Below, one piece after another: positions 47,933-56,561 of a stretch of 64,000 nucleotides of DNA (position 1 is the stretch's first letter; each line of letters begins with the position of its first letter). The position numbers were made by a program, and so were the translations under genes. The notes under the pieces were generated by a model. That model did no database searches and was not told where the DNA came from. It was given only the letters and a program-made list of their open reading frames with translations. Source of the DNA: Lachnospiraceae bacterium (lineage in GTDB: Bacteria > Bacillota > Clostridia > Lachnospirales > Lachnospiraceae); contig CABIZF010000002.1 in assembly GCA_902363135.1 (NCBI GenBank), positions 385,812-449,811 on the forward strand. The letters are read 5' to 3'.

Positions 47933-48781
47933 ATGGGTATTTTAAGATACAACTATCGCTCAGAGGTACTGGGCATGCATACGGATATTACAATTACTTA
48001 TCCGTCTGGGCAGTATACGTGTTATACGCCGGAAAAAGAAGGAAATTCGATTTTTAAGCGGGGAAACCTTCGGTATAAGCCGGATATGAAGTTGCCGACA
48101 GTCTATATCCTGCACGGAGGAGGAGATGATGACAGCCTGCTGTACCGATACACACGGCTGGAATATTATGCGGAGCAGAACCAGGTTATGACAGTTACGG
48201 CTCAGGCACACGACAGCTTTTTTATCGATACGGCATATGGAATTCCATACTATACCTTTTTTTCAGAGGAGCTTCCGGTGGTGGTGCAATCACTGTTTGC
48301 ATCTTCTGCGCGAAGAGAAGACAATTTTCTGATCGGTATGGCAATGGGAGGAAATGCGGCTCTGATGATGGCGATGAAACGTCCGGATCTGTTTGCTGCC
48401 TGTGTGGATTTATCCGGAGGGATTGGCTGCAGCCTGGACAGCAAATATTTTGTGGAGAGCTTTGACCAGATCCGGATGCCGAAGATGTATGGTGCCTTTG
48501 ATGATCCGAGAAAGCTGGCAGATTCGGAGTTTGATATTGGATATCATGCCAGAAAGAATCTGAAAAATGGGGTAGAGCTTCCGAAACTGTATCTTGCAGT
48601 CGGGGAAGATGATTTTATCCGGGATGTGGTGCGGAAGGATCGGGACGAACTGATTCGCCTTGGAATACCATTCCACTATGAAGAGGCACCGCATCTTGGC
48701 CACGAATGGGATTTCTGGGATCAGTATATGAAGAAAGCGCTGGACGAATGGCTGCCGCTTCCCGGGCGGAAGAAAAAATAA
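47933..48781 (+). CDS. Esterase homologue with Ala in place of the catalytic serine (pseudoenzyme?)
   Basis: This 282-residue protein belongs to the same alpha/beta-hydrolase family as the other island esterases. The elbow motif reads GMAMGG, so Ala137 (GCA, 48341-48343) occupies the nucleophile position where the paralogues have Ser. The acid (GEDDFI) and histidine (HLGHEWDFWD) positions are kept. One base change from TCA to GCA explains it. The frame is otherwise intact, so it could be a recent loss of activity, a sequencing error, or a ligand-binding protein. It is probably expressed from the promoter at 47677. Confidence 0.8.
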   Translation: MGILRYNYRSEVLGMHTDITITYPSGQYTCYTPEKEGNSIFKRGNLRYKPDMKLPTVYILHGGGDDDSLLYRYTRLEYYAEQNQVMTVTAQAHDSFFIDTAYGIPYYTFFSEELPVVVQSLFASSARREDNFLIGMAMGGNAALMMAMKRPDLFAACVDLSGGIGCSLDSKYFVESFDQIRMPKMYGAFDDPRKLADSEFDIGYHARKNLKNGVELPKLYLAVGEDDFIRDVVRKDRDELIRLGIPFHYEEAPHLGHEWDFWDQYMKKALDEWLPLPGRKKK

Positions 48782-48793
48782 ATAATGACAGAT

Positions 48794-48834
48794 AAAATAC
48801 TGTGGGGACAGAAGATGTTTCACAGTATTTTTTT
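48794..48834 (+). terminator. Terminator after the esterase homologue
   Basis: AAAATACTGTG pairs with CACAGTATTTT around a 16-base loop, followed by further T residues. Confidence 0.85.
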
Positions 48835-48904
48835 GCTTTACAGGGGATTACGTCCGGTAAAGTAAAACGCTCAACATATTTTTTGAAAAAAGTAAAAAAT
48901 CAGA

Positions 48905-48933
48905 TTGTGCGAAGATAAAAAATCATTTATACT
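48905..48933 (+). promoter_or_regulatory. Candidate promoter of the EamA transporter gene
   Basis: TTGTGC (48905-48910) and TATACT (48928-48933) are 17 bases apart. This predicts a leader of about 120 bases with small stems; I do not recognise a riboswitch in it. Confidence 0.5.
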
Positions 48934-49063
48934 TAAGCGTTGTATTTACACCCTGAAAAATATCGTGACGGGCTGGCGAAAAGGACATAGAAGGGCAGTC
49001 AGACTGCGCGTCTGCAGAAAAACTGCGGGATGATTTGCAAAAAAACGAGGAGGAACTATTATT

Positions 49064-49993
49064 ATGGACAACATGAAAAAACGCACTGCAGCCGGTACCG
49101 CAATGGCGCTGGTCGGAGGAGCCTTCTGGGGGCTTTCAGGCGTGTGCGGACAGTATCTGTTTCAGACAAAGGAGATGACGGCGACTTGGCTGGTGCCGGT
49201 GCGGCTGTTTGTGTCAGGACTTTTGCTGCTGGCGTTTTTCCTGGCCAGGGATGCGAAAAGGACACTTTCGGTTTGGAAAAATAAAAAGACAGCGATAGAT
49301 CTTCTGATCTATTCTTTTGCTGGCATTATGCTGTGCCAGTATGCGTACTTTCAGACAATCGAGTGGTCGAATGCGGGGACGGCGACGGTCGTTCAGTATA
49401 TCGGCCCGGCATTGATCGTTGTATTTGTGTGCATTACGACGCACCGGAAGCCGCTTCCGAAGGAAATCGTGGCAGTCGTTCTGGCTCTTGCTGGTATCTT
49501 TGTGATCGCGACGCATGGCAATCCGGGGACGCTGGTGCTCTCGAGACGTGCGCTCATCATGGGGCTGCTCTCTGCGTTTGCGGTAGTTGTCTACACCGTG
49601 CAGCCGGTAGAGCTGCTGAAGCAGTATGAGGCGCCGATGATCCTTGCATGGGGAATGCTCATTGGCGGAACGGTGCTCATGCTCGCATTTCAGCCGTGGA
49701 ACCATATGCCGATTGTGGATGCAAAGATGATCGAGATTGTACTTTATATTATTGTGTTTGGAACAATGGCGGGATTTTCGATGTACATGCAGAGCGTGAA
49801 GCTGATCGGAGGCGTGAAAGCCGGGCTGTATGCCTGCATTGAGCCGGTAGCGGCGACAATTCTGTCGGTTGTGTGGATGAAGGTGCAGTTTGCACCGCTG
49901 GATCTGCTCGGATTTGTGCTGATCCTGGCAACGATTTTTGTGCTGGCGATTCCGACCAAAGAAGAGAGACGGGGAGCAGGCATCAAAGGATAA
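49064..49993 (+). CDS. EamA/DMT-family transporter
   Basis: This 309-residue protein has ten predicted transmembrane helices in two EamA repeats (GGAFWGLSGVCGQYLF in the first; GGVKAGLYACIEPVAATILSV in the second). Relatives export metabolites or amino acids. GGAGG precedes the start. It has no visible GCTA operator, so it is probably not part of the island regulon, though it lies between island and alpha operon. A terminator follows. Confidence 0.9.
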   Translation: MDNMKKRTAAGTAMALVGGAFWGLSGVCGQYLFQTKEMTATWLVPVRLFVSGLLLLAFFLARDAKRTLSVWKNKKTAIDLLIYSFAGIMLCQYAYFQTIEWSNAGTATVVQYIGPALIVVFVCITTHRKPLPKEIVAVVLALAGIFVIATHGNPGTLVLSRRALIMGLLSAFAVVVYTVQPVELLKQYEAPMILAWGMLIGGTVLMLAFQPWNHMPIVDAKMIEIVLYIIVFGTMAGFSMYMQSVKLIGGVKAGLYACIEPVAATILSVVWMKVQFAPLDLLGFVLILATIFVLAIPTKEERRGAGIKG

Positions 49994-50030
49994 AAGGCAG
50001 ACAGAAGGAACTATTCATACTTAAAACTTA

Positions 50031-50086
50031 AAAGAGAGTATCGTTCCGTCATCAAAATTGTGACGGAAGATACTCTCTTTTTTGTG
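50031..50086 (+). terminator. Terminator after the EamA gene
   Basis: AAAGAGAGTATC-TTCCGTCA pairs with TGACGGAA-GATACTCTCTTT and runs into T residues. The long stem may act in both directions. Confidence 0.85.
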
Positions 50087-50289
50087 GTCTGCAGTCAGTC
50101 TATAGGGGCAGAGATCCGGATAGATTAAAAATTCTGTAATCGATGTCTTGCGAGTGCGTTTCGTGTCTTTGCGATTTCCAGATTCAGCTTTGTTGCTTCA
50201 ATCGGAGTGTTGTATCTGGTATACTGCGCAGTATAACAAAATGCTGTAAAAAAGCAAGCGATTCGCGCGGAAAATAGGCAAAAAACCGC

Positions 50290-50318
50290 TTGCATTTTCC
50301 AAAAACCGGTGCTATACT
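50290..50318 (+). promoter_or_regulatory. Promoter of the alpha (rpmJ-rplQ) operon
   Basis: TTGCAT (50290-50295) and TATACT (50313-50318) are 17 bases apart. Transcription would start near 50325, giving a leader of about 90 bases. Confidence 0.7.
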
Positions 50319-50337
50319 GATAGACGAGCTTTCGGGG

Positions 50338-50362
50338 AGACACACTCTCTGTGTCTTTTTTT
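50338..50362 (+). terminator. Terminator-like hairpin in the rpmJ leader
   Basis: AGACACA pairs with TGTGTCT around a 5-base loop and is followed by seven T residues. It lies between the promoter and rpmJ, so it could act as an attenuator of the alpha operon. Confidence 0.65.
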
Positions 50363-50412
50363 GCCCAAAAGTTCGCGAAGCAGAGAACAAATGGTGAAAG
50401 GAGGATTAACCA

Positions 50413-50526
50413 ATGAAGGTTAGATCATCAGTAAAACCGATCTGTGAGAAGTGCAAGGTCATCAAGAGAAAGGGCAGCATCCGGATCATCTGCGAGAACC
50501 CGAAGCACAAACAGAGACAGGGTTAA
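50413..50526 (+). CDS. rpmJ: 50S ribosomal protein L36
   Basis: This 37-residue protein [15 protein letters not shown]... has three cysteines and the histidine (PKHKQRQG) for a zinc site, the standard zinc form of L36. AAAGGAGG precedes the start. It is the first gene of the alpha operon, here separated from infA by the island, and is followed by an unusually long 407-base spacer before rpsM. Confidence 0.95.
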   Translation: MKVRSSVKPICEKCKVIKRKGSIRIICENPKHKQRQG

Positions 50527-50933
50527 TTTAAAATCGGCGGAACTGACGATGGTTTTCCATCCGTCACAGACTGTTCGGACGGAGTTCATCCGGAAATGAT
50601 TCTTACCTTATTATGGGGATTATGGAAACATTTCGGAGAAATGCAGAAGAACAGCAACAGAAGTTCAATATAACGATGGAATAAATGAGAATACAATTCT
50701 TTTTATATAGATAGTAAGGATTTTATTTCGTTGCGATATTGCTTTTAATACCGATCCAGGATTTTGGCAGTCCACGATTCTGTGCGAAACCGCTGTGCGC
50801 AGAAGCTGTATGCCTCGCAAGGATGCTTTCAGAGGTTCATGGCTTAATGGATTGGAAAGGCCGCAGGTGTGCTGCGGCTGGGCAGTGAATATTGCCCCAG
50901 TTAGAGACAATAAGAAAATGGAGGAACAATTAC
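50527..50933 (+). other. Long rpmJ-rpsM spacer with stem-loops
   Basis: This 407-base stretch has no gene. Stems visible are CTGACGATGG/CCATCCGTCA near 50540-50570, GCCGCAG/CTGCGGC near 50860-50878 and GGGCA/TGCCC just before the rpsM ribosome binding site. I see no clear promoter. A ribosomal-protein leader is possible. Confidence 0.5.
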
Positions 50934-51302
50934 ATGGCTCGAATTGCTGGTGTAGACTTACCAAGAGAAAAACGTGTAGAGATCGGTCTGACTTATATCT
51001 ACGGAATCGGCAGAACAAGTGCAGACAAGATTCTCGCTGCAGCGAATGTAAATCCTGATACTCGTGTCAGAGATCTGACAGATGAAGAAGTAGGAAAGAT
51101 CCGCGATATCATCGACGAGCATTACATGGTAGAGGGTGACCTCAGAAGAGAGACCGCTCTGAACATCAAGAGACTGCAGGAAATCGGATGCTACAGAGGT
51201 ATCCGTCACAGAAAAGGCCTTCCGGTTCGTGGTCAGAAGACAAAGACCAATGCAAGAACCAGAAAGGGTCCGAAGAGAACAGTAGCGAACAAGAAGAAGT
51301 AA
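50934..51302 (+). CDS. rpsM: 30S ribosomal protein S13
   Basis: The start at 50934 ([20 protein letters not shown]) has GGAGG upstream; the longer frame from 50892 adds 14 unrelated residues. The 122-residue product ends in the basic tail [16 protein letters not shown]13 contacts the P-site tRNA and S19. Confidence 0.97.
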   Translation: MARIAGVDLPREKRVEIGLTYIYGIGRTSADKILAAANVNPDTRVRDLTDEEVGKIRDIIDEHYMVEGDLRRETALNIKRLQEIGCYRGIRHRKGLPVRGQKTKTNARTRKGPKRTVANKKK

Positions 51303-51359
51303 GCATTACAGTAATGGTGCGTACGACATTTAATTTGAAGAAAGTAGGTTAGTTTAGAT

Positions 51360-51761
51360 ATGGCAGCAGCTAAAAAAGTTACCAAAAAAGTGACAAAAAA
51401 GCGTGTAAGAAAAAACGTTGAACACGGACAGGCACATATCCAGTCATCCTTCAATAACACAATCGTTACTCTGACGGATGCACAGGGAAATGCATTATCA
51501 TGGGCAAGTGCTGGCGGTCTTGGATTTAGAGGTTCAAAGAAATCTACTCCGTATGCAGCACAGATGGCAGCAGAGACTGCTACAAAGGCAGCATTAATTC
51601 ACGGTCTGAAGACAGTTGATGTATTCGTAAAAGGCCCGGGATCAGGACGCGAGGCAGCAATCCGTGCGCTTTCCGCAAACGGTCTTGATGTAGTAAGTAT
51701 CCGCGACGTGACACCGGTTCCGCACAATGGATGCCGTCCGCCGAAGCGCAGAAGAGTCTAA
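51360..51761 (+). CDS. rpsK: 30S ribosomal protein S11
   Basis: This 133-residue protein contains [31 protein letters not shown] and ends [13 protein letters not shown], both S11 signatures. S11 forms the platform of the 30S subunit near the E site. The GTAGGTTAG-like ribosome binding site is weaker than its neighbours'. Confidence 0.97.
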   Translation: MAAAKKVTKKVTKKRVRKNVEHGQAHIQSSFNNTIVTLTDAQGNALSWASAGGLGFRGSKKSTPYAAQMAAETATKAALIHGLKTVDVFVKGPGSGREAAIRALSANGLDVVSIRDVTPVPHNGCRPPKRRRV

Positions 51762-51780
51762 TCAGGGAGGTCTATAGAAA

Positions 51781-52374
51781 ATGGCAGTTAACAGAGTTCC
51801 GGTCCTTAAGAGATGCAGATCACTTGGTCTTGATCCAATTTATTTGGGAATCGATAAAAAGTCTAACAGAGAGTTAAAGCGCGCAAACCGTAAGGTAAGC
51901 GAGTATGGCCTTCAGCTTCGTGAGAAGCAGAAAGCAAAATTCATCTACGGCGTACTTGAGAAGCCGTTCCGTAACTACTACAAGAAGGCAGACAGAATGC
52001 AGGGTCAGACTGGTGCAAACCTGATGACGATTCTGGAGTGCAGACTGGATAATGTAGTCTTCCGTATGGGTCTTGCAAGAACCAGAAAGGAAGCTAGACA
52101 GATCGTTGACCACAAGCATGTTCTTGTAAACGGCAAGCAGGTAAATATCCCGTCCTATCTTGTAAAGGTTGGCGATGTAGTAGAAATCAAAGAGAAGTGC
52201 AAAGGATCTCAGAGATATAAAGATATCCTTGAGGTTACCGGCGGCAGACTCGTTCCGGAGTGGATCGAGGCAGATCAGGAAGCTCTGAAGGGCACCATCA
52301 AAGAGTACCCGACCAGAGAGATGATCGACGTTCCGGTAAACGAAGTGCTTATCGTCGAGCTGTATTCTAAGTAA
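51781..52374 (+). CDS. rpsD: 30S ribosomal protein S4
   Basis: This 197-residue protein has the S4 RNA-binding domain around residues 85-150 (RLDNVVFRMGLARTRKEARQIVDHKHVLVNGK). It lacks the zinc-binding cysteine set found in some S4 proteins. S4 nucleates 30S assembly and represses the alpha operon in E. coli. A 107-base spacer with paired segments (TTAACGT/ACGTTAA; GGATTCC/GGAATCC) precedes rpoA. Confidence 0.96.
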   Translation: MAVNRVPVLKRCRSLGLDPIYLGIDKKSNRELKRANRKVSEYGLQLREKQKAKFIYGVLEKPFRNYYKKADRMQGQTGANLMTILECRLDNVVFRMGLARTRKEARQIVDHKHVLVNGKQVNIPSYLVKVGDVVEIKEKCKGSQRYKDILEVTGGRLVPEWIEADQEALKGTIKEYPTREMIDVPVNEVLIVELYSK

Positions 52375-52481
52375 TCTTAACGTCACCCTCAACCATAAGC
52401 AACCCAGAGGACGCACGTTAAGGCGTGCGAAGGTCATTGGATTCCTGCGGGAATCCATGACATATAAGGAGGGCCGAAATA

Positions 52482-53447
52482 GTGTTCGATTTCAACAAAC
52501 CAAAAATTGAAATAGCAGAAATGTCAGATGATAAAAGATTTGGAAGATTTGTAGTTGAACCGCTCGAGAGAGGCTATGGCACAACCCTGGGAAATTCCCT
52601 GAGAAGAATTATGCTTTCTTCCCTGCCGGGTGCTGCTGTAAGCCAGGTTAAAATCGACGGTGTGCTGCATGAATTCAGCTCTATCCCTGGCGTAAAAGAA
52701 GACGTTACAGAAATTATTATGAATATCAAATCACTGGCGATTCGTAATACCAGTGAGACGAATGAAGCAAAAGTTGCGTACATTGAGTTCGAAGGTGAAG
52801 GAGTCGTGACCGGTGCTGATATCCAGGTGGATCAGGACATCGAGATCATGAATCCGGATCAGGTTATTGCCCATTTAAATGGCGGTGCAGACAGCAAGCT
52901 CTACATGGAGCTGACCATTACCAAGGGTCGTGGTTATGTCAGCGCAGACAAGGGCAAGACAGATGATATGCCGATCGGCGTGATTGCAGTTGATGCAATT
53001 TACACACCGGTAGAGCGTGTCAACCTCATGATTGAGAATACGCGAGTAGGTCAGGTTACCGATTACGATAAGCTGACGTTGGATGTATATACAAATGCAA
53101 CTCTGGCTCCGGATGAGGCAGTCAGCCTTGCAGCAAAGGTATTAAGTGCACACCTTGGTCTGTTCATCGATCTGTCCGAAAATGCAAAGTCTGCAGAGGT
53201 CATGATCGAGAAAGAGGACAATGAGAAGGAGAAGGTTCTTGAGATGAACATCGATGAGCTGGAGCTTTCCGTTCGTTCCTTCAACTGCCTGAAGCGTGCA
53301 GGAATCAATACCGTAGAAGAGCTTTGCAATCGGACTTCCGAGGATATGATGAAGGTGCGTAACCTTGGTCGCAAATCCCTCGAGGAAGTACTTGGCAAGC
53401 TGAAAGAGCTTGGTCTCTCCCTCAATCCGAGCGACGACCAGCAGTAA
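52482..53447 (+). CDS. rpoA: DNA-directed RNA polymerase subunit alpha
   Basis: A GTG start at 52482 follows AAGGAGGG. The 321-residue protein has the N-terminal dimerisation domain ([21 protein letters not shown]) and the C-terminal helix-hairpin-helix domain ([23 protein letters not shown], about residues 245-310) that contacts UP elements and activators. It is in its usual place between rpsD and rplQ. Confidence 0.97.
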   Translation: MFDFNKPKIEIAEMSDDKRFGRFVVEPLERGYGTTLGNSLRRIMLSSLPGAAVSQVKIDGVLHEFSSIPGVKEDVTEIIMNIKSLAIRNTSETNEAKVAYIEFEGEGVVTGADIQVDQDIEIMNPDQVIAHLNGGADSKLYMELTITKGRGYVSADKGKTDDMPIGVIAVDAIYTPVERVNLMIENTRVGQVTDYDKLTLDVYTNATLAPDEAVSLAAKVLSAHLGLFIDLSENAKSAEVMIEKEDNEKEKVLEMNIDELELSVRSFNCLKRAGINTVEELCNRTSEDMMKVRNLGRKSLEEVLGKLKELGLSLNPSDDQQ

Positions 53448-53635
53448 GAAAAGCAAGACCCTCAGAGCCCGGCTGTGGGCAGCGGGATCCGGAACAGGAT
53501 TCCTGTTATGAGGAGGACACGAAGGCAAGCTTTCGGATTCAGAGCATATGTCTCTGGATTTGTGAAAGATGAGACAACGTGCGATCAATAAGACCGATGA
53601 GCCTGATCACACGTCCCGAATGGAGGAAAATAAAA

Positions 53636-54172
53636 ATGGCAGGTTATAGAAAACTCAGCAGAACATCCGATCAGAGAAAGGCTCTGCTTAGAAACCAGGT
53701 AACAGCTCTCATCTACAGAGGTAAGATCGTTACCACAGAGCAGAAGGCGAAGGAAGTTCGTAAGATCGCTGAAGGCATCATCGCTATGGCAGTACGTGAG
53801 AAGGACAACTTCGATACCGTTAAGGTTACCGCTAAGGTTCCGCGCAAGGATCAGGACGGTAAGAGAGTGAAAGAAGTCGTAGATGGCAAGAAGGTTACCG
53901 TATACGATGAAGTTGAGAAGGAGATCAAGAAGGATCAGCCGAGCAGACTGCACGCACGTCGTCAGATGCTGAAGGTTCTTTACCCGGTAACCGAGGTTCC
54001 GACCGAGGCAGCTGGTAAGAAGAAGAACACGAAGGAAGTTGATCTGGTTGCAAAGCTTTTCGACGAGATCGCTCCGAAGTATGCAGACCGTAATGGTGGT
54101 TACACCAGAATCGTTAAGATCGGTCAGCGTAAGGGCGACGGAGCTATGGAAGTAGTTCTGGAGCTGGTATAA
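53636..54172 (+). CDS. rplQ: 50S ribosomal protein L17, long form
   Basis: The start at 53636 ([20 protein letters not shown]) has GGAGG upstream; the in-frame start at 53579 adds unrelated residues. The 178-residue protein exceeds the usual 115-130 residues because of a lysine-rich insertion of about 50 residues (about 75-135), including [20 protein letters not shown]. The conserved L17 end [21 protein letters not shown] is intact. From memory, similar insertions occur in Lachnospiraceae. Confidence 0.95.
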   Translation: MAGYRKLSRTSDQRKALLRNQVTALIYRGKIVTTEQKAKEVRKIAEGIIAMAVREKDNFDTVKVTAKVPRKDQDGKRVKEVVDGKKVTVYDEVEKEIKKDQPSRLHARRQMLKVLYPVTEVPTEAAGKKKNTKEVDLVAKLFDEIAPKYADRNGGYTRIVKIGQRKGDGAMEVVLELV

Positions 54173-54189
54173 TTCCAAGATAGTAAGAG

Positions 54190-54234
54190 ATCCCTCTGTG
54201 AGGTCGTGATGAGCGATCAGCAGAGGGATTTTTT
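54190..54234 (+). terminator. Terminator of the alpha operon
   Basis: ATCCCTCTG (54190-54198) pairs with CAGAGGGAT (54221-54229), followed by a T-run. A small inner TCGT/CGAT-like stem is present. Confidence 0.85.
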
Positions 54235-54349
54235 GTATGCTCTTTTGAAAAAATATTTGACTGACAAATGAGGATAAATTCGATATAGTATTAATATAAT
54301 TTCTCAAAAATCAAGAGGCATTTTCTGTAGTGACAGGAATGGGGTAGTC

Positions 54350-54381
54350 AAGCGGATATTCGCAATCCGCTTCGCTACTTG
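54350..54381 (+). repeat. Module B repeat
   Basis: AAGCGGAT and ATCCGCTT form a hairpin, followed by CGCTACTTG. The 32-base sequence occurs inverted at 1321-1352 (one difference) and in degenerate form at 20152-20183. Confidence 0.75.
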
Positions 54382-54435
54382 TAGGATCATAAGGAATCCT
54401 CCCGCAAACGGGTCCCTCCTTATGATATGTCATAA

Positions 54436-54556
54436 TCGAATGCTGCTTTGCAGCTTATCAGGAGTGGCTTGCACCACTCCTGATACAAGCAAGTCCTAAC
54501 CCACTGCTTATTGCTTTGCGAAATTGAAGCAGGGGACTTGCTTGATTCGGTTAAAA
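54436..54556 (+). repeat. Intergenic multi-hairpin repeat, module A copy 2
   Basis: A closing helix CGAAT (54437-54441) with ATTCG (54545-54549) encloses three hairpins: GCTGC-TTT-GCAGC (54442-54454); ATCAGGAGTGG with CCACTCCTGAT (54457-54484); and CAAGCAAGTCC with GGACTTGCTTG (54486-54544) with further inner pairs CTGCTT/AAGCAG. This is the most complete copy. It ends 36 bases before the HAD gene. Confidence 0.85.
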
Positions 54557-54592
54557 AATAGGAAACAGAAGAAAAAGGAGTAAGCAAAACGC

Positions 54593-55417
54593 ATGGGAAT
54601 CAGACTAATAGCAAGTGATCTGGATGGAACCTTATTTACGGATGAAAAGGCCATTTCAGACGAGACGCGCAGGACATTAGAGGAGGTTACGGAAAAAGGA
54701 ATTTTGTTTGTTCCGTGTACCGGAAGGGCATTTGCTTCCGTTCCGGAGCTGGTGCAGACGCTTCCTGGCGTTCAGTATATGATCGTATCAAATGGAGCCG
54801 CAATTTACCGTGTGGAAGATGGCGAGCGGATATATGGCTGTACGCTTTCCGTCGATTCGGTGGAGCGGATTCTGGAGTTTCCGATATCGGAGGAGATGAC
54901 ATTCGAAGTACAGATTCAGGGACAGTCCTATACGGAGCAGCGCTACATTGATGATCCGGCCCGATTCGGGGCGACCGGTTTTGGCGTACAGTATATCCGG
55001 ACGACCCGACATGCCGTGGAGGATATACAGGCGTTTGCCCAAAAACATAAGGCAGAGCTGGATGGTATGGCTTTCGTGAGTGCGGATCAGATGCTGCGGG
55101 AATCCTTTTGGAAGCAATTGGAGGATTCTGCGCAGGATATCCGTATCACATCTTCGATTCCACATCTGATCGAGATCGGTCACATCGACGCAGACAAGGG
55201 AAAGACGCTTGGACATTTTCTGCAGATGCGCGGCATTCCTGCAGATGAAGCGATGGCATTCGGCGATGCGGGAAATGATATCTCTATGCTTACGGCAGTC
55301 CGGTACGGGTTTGCGATGGCAAATGCGACTGACGAGTGCAAGGCTGCAGCATATGCGGTCGCAGAAGAGAATAATGCGGACGGTGTGGCGAAGATGATCC
55401 GGAAATATTGTCTGTAA
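54593..55417 (+). CDS. Cof-type HAD-superfamily hydrolase
   Basis: This 274-residue protein has the HAD nucleophile motif DLDGTLF at residues 9-15 (nucleophile Asp9), a C2B cap domain, and the GDAGNDISML motif IV near residue 225. Such enzymes dephosphorylate sugar phosphates or flavin precursors; the substrate cannot be assigned. It follows a module A repeat and AAAAGGAG. Confidence 0.9.
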   Translation: MGIRLIASDLDGTLFTDEKAISDETRRTLEEVTEKGILFVPCTGRAFASVPELVQTLPGVQYMIVSNGAAIYRVEDGERIYGCTLSVDSVERILEFPISEEMTFEVQIQGQSYTEQRYIDDPARFGATGFGVQYIRTTRHAVEDIQAFAQKHKAELDGMAFVSADQMLRESFWKQLEDSAQDIRITSSIPHLIEIGHIDADKGKTLGHFLQMRGIPADEAMAFGDAGNDISMLTAVRYGFAMANATDECKAAAYAVAEENNADGVAKMIRKYCL

Positions 55418-55519
55418 AATTTCAAAACAAATAAATTCTCTCTGTGATGTTTCGGAATTTCATGGTAGAATAGAAAGCACCAAAGAAAAGAAATCAAAAA
55501 GTACACGGGGGTAAAATGT

Positions 55520-56398
55520 ATGCTTTACACAATTAAAAATGAAGCACTGAAGGTCGTGATCGATAATCACGGCGCAGAGCTGCATTCCATCCAGACGCTG
55601 GATGGCACGGAGTATCTCTGGCAGGGTGATCCGGCAGTCTGGAACGGACAGGCGCCGAATCTGTTTCCGTATGTGGCCCGGCTGACAGATCAGAAGTACA
55701 CCTTTGAGGGCAAAGAGTATTCCATGAAGATTCACGGGTTTATTAATGCAGTGGATCTGTATGTGGAGACGGAGGAACGGGATCAGATCACGTTCCGCTA
55801 TGACAGCGGCGAGGAGACGCTGACACAGTATCCGTTCCCGTTTATCTACCGAATCACCTATCTGCTCGACGGTCATACATTAAAGATCACGAACAAGGTA
55901 GAAAATATCGGGGAGAAACGCATGTATTTTGGCCTTGGCGGACATCCAGGCTTCAATGTACCGCTGGAGGCGGGACTTTCCTTTGAGGATTATTGTCTGG
56001 AGTTTTCAGAAAAGGCAAATCCATCCAGAGTCCTCTTCACAGATGACTGCTATCGAACCGGTGAAAATGTGGACTATCCGCTGGAAGACGGTGTGCGCAT
56101 CCCACTGCACCATGATCTCTTCGATCGTGATGCGATCGTATTGAAAAATGTCGATCACCGCGTGACGATCCGTTCTGATAAAGGAAAGCGTGCCGTGAGC
56201 CTTTTCTTCCCGGACTTTCCGGCGATCGGTTTCTGGCACATGCCGAAGATGGAGGCACCTTATGTGTGTCTGGAGCCATGGAGATCTCTTCCGTCAAGAA
56301 AAGGTATTGTGGAGGATTTCGCGCAGCAGGAGGATCTGGTTGCGCTGGATGGCGGCAAGATCTATGTAAATAAGTGGAGCGTGGATATTTTAGAGTAG
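55520..56398 (+). CDS. Aldose 1-epimerase family protein
   Basis: This 292-residue protein has the galactose mutarotase-like fold, with GAELHSIQTLDGTEYLWQGDPAVWNGQAPNLFP at the N-terminus, the histidine in KIHGFIN and GLGGHPGFNVPL, and the C-terminal Glu in CLEPW. It belongs to the LacX-like subgroup; it would interconvert anomers of a hexose or hexose phosphate. Its start has no strong ribosome binding site (GGGGG). Confidence 0.88.
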   Translation: MLYTIKNEALKVVIDNHGAELHSIQTLDGTEYLWQGDPAVWNGQAPNLFPYVARLTDQKYTFEGKEYSMKIHGFINAVDLYVETEERDQITFRYDSGEETLTQYPFPFIYRITYLLDGHTLKITNKVENIGEKRMYFGLGGHPGFNVPLEAGLSFEDYCLEFSEKANPSRVLFTDDCYRTGENVDYPLEDGVRIPLHHDLFDRDAIVLKNVDHRVTIRSDKGKRAVSLFFPDFPAIGFWHMPKMEAPYVCLEPWRSLPSRKGIVEDFAQQEDLVALDGGKIYVNKWSVDILE

Positions 56399-56460
56399 AG
56401 GATGCGGAGCGGATTTTAGCTGAGATATGTCCCGGCGGAAAAGTCAGGCTGGCTAATTGT

Positions 56461-56517
56461 CCGCGGGAATAAAAACGGGTCACGGCGACAATGCCATGAC
56501 CCGTTTTATTCCTGCGG
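56461..56517 (+). terminator. Hairpin between the epimerase and sbcD genes
   Basis: CCGC-GGAATAAAA-CGGGTCA-GG pairs with CC-TGACCCG-TTTTATTCC-GCGG. The T-rich 3' arm could support termination, and the near symmetry suggests a bidirectional or processing role. Confidence 0.65.
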
Positions 56518-56561
56518 TGTGCAATCCTAAAACACCTCAAATGTACAGACAGGAGGAGCAC

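Larger units (their letters stand above)
49994..50412 (+). other. EamA-rpmJ spacer: terminator, palindrome, alpha promoter and leader
   Basis: The 419-base gap contains the EamA terminator (50031-50086), a 20-bp near-perfect palindrome (50218-50237, core ATACTGCGCAGTAT), the alpha operon promoter (50290-50318) and a leader with a terminator-like hairpin (50338-50362). Confidence 0.75.
54173..54592 (+). other. rplQ-HAD spacer with terminator and composite repeat
   Basis: The 420-base gap contains the alpha operon terminator (54190-54234), module B (54350-54381), a separate hairpin (54387-54426: ATCATAAGG/CCTTATGAT with an inner CCCG/CGGG) and module A copy 2 (54436-54556). No gene is seen. 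Confidence 0.8.

Noticed and set aside
48934..49063. PreQ1-, ZTP- or guanidine-type riboswitch before the EamA gene
   Set aside because: A few short strings resemble parts of these classes, but the required conserved segments are not present together.
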